Positions 60,253 through 64,000 of a DNA stretch of 64,000 nucleotides are shown piece by piece; position 1 is the stretch's first letter; each line of letters begins with the position of its first letter. Below the pieces are notes generated by a model. The model saw only the letters and a list, made by a program, of their open reading frames with translations. It did not search any database and was not told where the DNA came from. Origin of the DNA: Patiria pectinifera (Eukaryota > Echinodermata > Asteroidea > Valvatida > Asterinidae); the NCBI GenBank assembly GCA_029964075.1, contig CM057149.1, positions 35,980,900 to 36,044,899 on the forward strand, written 5' to 3'. The position numbers and the translations under genes are program-made.

Positions 60253-60485
60253 TGTTTCCCGGACCAAACGATTCCGACTATTCAGTCCGATGAATTTTAG
60301 GTCATGTAGCCGTCAGTGTCACGTGACAAAAACGGGCAGAAATGCCTACCGTTTCCGAAATGCATTTCGTAGTCTATACTCTCGGATAGCGCCCTGGTAT
60401 TTCCGGGTATAAAACTGGTTTTATTTACCTGACATGTTTATCAAAAATTAAAAAAAGAGCTGATAATTAATATTGGTTGCATTCA

Positions 60486-61060
60486 GGGGCGGCGGAACGC
60501 TTTTCAACCTGGACGGTGGGGGTAACACCAAAAAGGGCACTTATCCAGAAAAAGTGTGAAAATGAGAGCCCAACCTCGTCCCCAGGGTGTCGAGCAGTAC
60601 GTGCCCACCACTACCTGCTCTCTCACTTAGAAACGAGGTTGGAAATAATGTAAGCACTGGGGACGAGGTTGGTGAGAGCCCTTCGGCCTCCGCACTGGTG
60701 GATCAAGAACTCATTTTTTTTTTTTTTTGGGGGCATTTTTTTGGGGGGCGGGGAAACACATTTTTTCCCCCAAAACGTGGTCCACAAATTCACAGCGTGG
60801 TTCGGGCTCCGAAAACAATGGCTTAAGATGATGCTCTGTGGTGCGATCTGAAGCATGTTTCTGAACACTTTTAACCATTCTTTTAATAGATGGTGGTGTA
60901 CGTAGCTGCGTTTATTTTTTTGCGACGTCACTAGAATTTTTTTTGGGGGGGGGGGCATGGTTCCGTTGACCCCCTTGAATCCGTCCTTGGGCCTTCGGCA
61001 CACCGCCCCCCCCCCCTTTCGCCCCGGCAGTATACCTCTCTGGGTACGCCCATGAATTTG
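60486..61060 (+). mobile_element. GC-homopolymer repeat family 2, copy 2
   Basis: Same family and orientation as 18834-19480: GGGGCGGCGGAACGCTTTTC at the start; GTGCGATCTGA, GATGGTGGTGTACG and TTGGGCCTTCGGCACACCG inside; ACGCCCATGAAT at the end. It carries a nested 103-bp MITE at 60570-60672. Confidence 0.65.
60570..60672. mobile_element. Nested 103-bp MITE with target duplication
   Basis: Exact 16-bp inverted ends CCAACCTCGTCCCCAG and CTGGGGACGAGGTTGG. TGAGAGCCC occurs at 60563-60571 and 60673-60681, giving a 7-9 bp target duplication depending on where the ends are drawn. It is inserted into repeat family 2. Confidence 0.85.
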
Positions 61061-61089
61061 ACTAATTATGTAGAGAGACCATTTTTTTT

Positions 61090-61530
61090 AATCGCGAGAG
61101 GGGCACTGTTGCTTTTGATGGCCAGCTCCGACAGTGGCCATTTTCTTCGCAGGAGGAGCACTACTATTATTTTTAAAGGCCACTTTTCCATGTGAGGTGG
61201 CACAGGTTTAATGGTGCGAGCGGGGCACTGATAATATTGTGCTTTCGAGGGGCAGTTTTCCATCTTGAGAATGTATCGCGAGAGGAGTACTATTGTATTT
61301 TATGGCCAATATCCCATCTCGAAAGGGGCACAATGTTATTATTACGAGAGGGGTATTTGTACTTTCGAGGGGTAGTATCTCCAGAAGGTGCACAACGTTA
61401 AGGCAAGAGGGGCAGTTTTCTATTACAACAGAGGAGACAATTTATTTGTAGCGCGCGATGATTTCATACGTGTGCGTTTGAGGTACAGTGTTGTTTCCAT
61501 CTCGAGGGGGCACAATAACCGTGAGTGGGA
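61090..61530. repeat. Degenerate GAGAGGGGCA-type repeats
   Basis: Variants of CGAGAGGGGCA recur about every 30-60 bp (GCGAGCGGGGCAC, TTTCGAGGGGCAG, CGAGAGGAGTAC, CTCGAAAGGGGCAC). They look like a decayed minisatellite. A CA microsatellite follows at about 61580-61600. Confidence 0.5.
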
Positions 61531-61929
61531 CACTTTTGTAGGCCTGGGAAAATCTGGGGTGCAAGTACCCCTCCCCCAACCACACGCACACACACACACA
61601 GTTCTGACGCCCCTTGTTGCATTGGGGAAAAAACCATGAAAGTCAATGACGACTTTCACTCGGATCGTACGAGGGACGAGCTTTGCTGCGTCATGTACTA
61701 TTTTGAATCTGACGCAGTTATAGAGGTTTTCCAACACTCGGTGTCGTCTCCTGCTATGTGGGTCCCTAGCTTTGAAGATTCCAGCTGAACATTAGTCAAT
61801 GTTTTCTCATAGAAATATCATACTGTATGATAATTGAAGCAAGTGTTTTTTAATTCATTTTTTAAAATTTAATTATTCCATTATAGCCCAGGGTACAAAT
61901 GCAAGCATACGTATCTCAGAAATATTAAA

Positions 61930-62230
61930 GAAAAAAAGAGAGGATGCAAGCCGATCATGACAGAGTGAGGGAATGGCTGGGAACGATTGCACGCCACCAG
62001 AAGCGGACATGATGATAGGGGCACCAAGGAGGCTGCCTATGAGGTGGAGAAATTCGTGTTCATGTTCAACCCTGCTAAGAAGAAAAGCGTCTCTCCTAAA
62101 CTCATGTCCCACTGGGAAGGCCCTTATCTAATCCTCAAGCGGTTGTCTGTCTTTACCTTCAGAGTGCAATGAGCACAGGGGGAAGCAGGTGGTGCATGCC
62201 GACGGCCTCAACCTGCTGAGACCTATCAGC
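61930..62230 (+). mobile_element. Ty3/Gypsy-type LTR retrotransposon fossil fragment
   Basis: Residues such as SPKLMSHWEGPYLILKRL resemble the C-terminal (GPY/F-type) part of a Ty3/Gypsy integrase. Only this end of the polyprotein is present; no LTRs, gag, protease or reverse transcriptase were seen nearby. It is broken, with several breaks, and looks old. Confidence 0.65.
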
Positions 62231-62239
62231 GAGACAAGA

Positions 62240-62970
62240 CTTGAACCAATTCATCATCAATCCACAAATCCCATACCTAATTTCTGTAAGAGAACACAGT
62301 GATTCACACGAGATCGGTGATTCACCAAGAACTAAAGAACAACGTAGGGTCAATGGTAATTCGTCGCATATCTGACGAACCGACGAATACGCGCGATTAC
62401 GCGTAAACGCAATTCTGAGAAAAACGCGTTTAAAGTTGAACACATTTTACGTGTCCCTTTTCGATGCTACTTTCCCCTTTTGTACATTCTTAATTTATTC
62501 AAGGTAGTTATTTGATTGTTAAAATATATCTATTAATTTGTTTTTTGCTCGTAAGACTAAAGGTTTGTCTAATTTTTGCTGTGAAACTTATTCGTCACTT
62601 CGCGAGATAGATTTAAACGTCATTGTGCTTATTCGCCACGTAAAAATGTCTTATTCGTCACTTTGTAAGATAACATTTTGACTGTGCGCGCGTTTTTGCA
62701 TCACAAATCCATTGCATATTCGTCACTTCTTTACAACACTACGCGCATTTTCAAAGAAATGTGTATGTTTTACAAACATTTTCTATTTTCTTTTAAGGAA
62801 AAAATATGGTAACACTTAAACCCCACGTTCAAATCCAAGTACTTGCTATAATGTTTTAATAATATACAGTAGCCTAATAAAAAAGTTATTAAAAAGGAAA
62901 ATATCTCGAATGGACGCAACAAAATAGTAGGAACACAAAACTGTGAATGCGAACTAACAACGAACAACAC
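62240..62970. other. No gene supported
   Basis: AT-rich sequence with repeated TTCGTCAC phrases (about 62589, 62650 and 62719) suggesting a decayed short repeat. No coding frame recognised. Confidence 0.35.
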
Positions 62971-62971
62971 T

Positions 62972-62997
62972 ATTTATTCATTCATTCATTCATTCAT
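62972..62997. repeat. ATTC microsatellite
   Basis: About six perfect tetranucleotide copies (TTCATTCATTCATTC). Confidence 0.9.
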
Positions 62998-63089
62998 GTA
63001 AGACAGCAATTGTTTTCAAAACAATCAGTTTTGTCTCAAAATCCCATAATTATTGTCTTCCAGGGTACAATAATCTCAGTAACGGCTTG

Positions 63090-64000
63090 TTATCCTTAGG
63101 CATTCTGCTTTCATTAGCCGCTTAAAGGGCTCCGTTTTCGAGAATACAAAACCTGTATCTCGAAATGCAGTATTTTGGGTATCCTATAAAACGTCGTCTT
63201 TGAAAGAAAGTGTACCGCACACGTTGAAATAATTTATATTTTTATTTCATTATCCTAATCATCACTCACCACCTAGGGCACACGTTATTTCAGTATAGGC
63301 TCATTCCAATGAGGTTTTTCTGCTCTAATTAGCCACTTAAAGAGGCTCCGTTTTCGAGAATATCTCGAAATGCAGTGTTTTGGGTTTCCTTAAAAATTAC
63401 GTCTTTGAAAGAAAATCTACAAATAAAACATATTTTTATGTCATCATCCTAAGTATCACCTTCCTGGGCACTCTTCATTTTCATTGTGGGCTTATCCCCA
63501 TGAAGTCTTATGCTCAAATTAGCCACTTAAAGGGGTTCCATTTTCGAGAATACCTCGAAATGCAGTATTTCGTACAGAAAGTGTACCGCATATGTTTTGA
63601 ATAAATAATATTTTTATCTAATAATCCTATTTTCACCTTCTAGGGTGCACTTCATTTCAGTATTGGTTTATTCCAATAAGGTATTCTGCTTTAAGTAGCC
63701 GCTTAAATGGACTCCGTCGAAATGCAGTAATAATGCTTTCCTGTAAAACGCCGTTTATGAAAGAAAGTGGACCGCACGGTTTAAAAAAAATCCTAATTTT
63801 CATCCCCTAGGAGGCACTTCATTTCAGTATGGGCTGATTAAAATGAGGTTTTCAGCTCTTATTAGCCACTTAAAGGAGACCGTTTTCGAGATTTTCTCGA
63901 AATGCAGTAGACCTTTTGTGGAATTCCTATAAAACGCCGGTTTTGAAGGAAAGTATATCGCACGTTTTAAATGAATCCCAGTCTGTATAAGCCTGTCCGT
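63090..64000. repeat. Satellite-like tandem array, unit about 165-205 bp
   Basis: Five degenerate copies, each with AGCC.CTTAAAGG.G.TCCGTTTTCGAG, CTCGAAATGCAGT, AAAACG.CGT.TTTGAAAG and GTACCGCA. The CGAAATGCAGT core falls near 63162, 63367, 63556, 63718 and 63897. The array continues past the right edge. Confidence 0.8.

Overview
The window is animal nuclear DNA: intron-rich genes with GT-AG junctions, a sacsin gene with one giant exon, CYP4-clan cytochrome P450 genes with ten exons each, and AT-rich flanks packed with short inverted-repeat (MITE/foldback) elements. The gene set and repeat style suggest a marine invertebrate deuterostome, perhaps an echinoderm or a relative. That is inference; nothing seen fixes the species.

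Layout. 1-6.3 kb: the last two exons of an unrecognised plus-strand gene (738-815, 2021-2217), then two candidate downstream exons (5228-5272, 6168-6302). 6.3-10.4 kb: repeats. 10.4-17.04 kb, minus strand: CYP4 gene A, ten exons, 520 codons. 17.1-22.9 kb: repeats and AT-rich DNA. 22.96-36.77 kb, minus strand: sacsin (SACS), four coding exons of which the last is 12,842 bp; an in-frame TAG interrupts the third coding exon. 37.2-40.5 kb: several foldback and hAT-like elements. 40.9-48.5 kb and 48.5-58.0 kb: a tandem segmental duplication, each unit carrying one plus-strand CYP4 gene (B and C, both 520 codons with the same ten-exon structure as A). 58-64 kb: nested foldbacks, a three-copy 0.3-kb tandem repeat, purine-rich degenerate repeats, one broken Ty3/Gypsy fossil fragment, and a satellite array that runs off the right edge.

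The three P450s appear to be intact ER-membrane monooxygenases of the CYP4 clan (fatty-acid or xenobiotic omega-hydroxylase type). Gene A lies inverted to B and C with sacsin between them. A comparison by eye shows a patchwork: exons 4, 7, 8, 10 and intron 7 of A are nearly identical to B/C, while exons 2, 5, 6, 9 and the start of exon 3 differ by roughly 15-20 percent. This points to repeated gene conversion between inverted paralogues. Units B and C differ mainly by transposon insertions whose empty sites can be read in the other copy, so the insertions are dated to after the duplication. Sacsin is a very large chaperone-like protein with GHKL-type ATPase repeats, a DnaJ domain and a HEPN domain; it is not functionally tied to the P450s.
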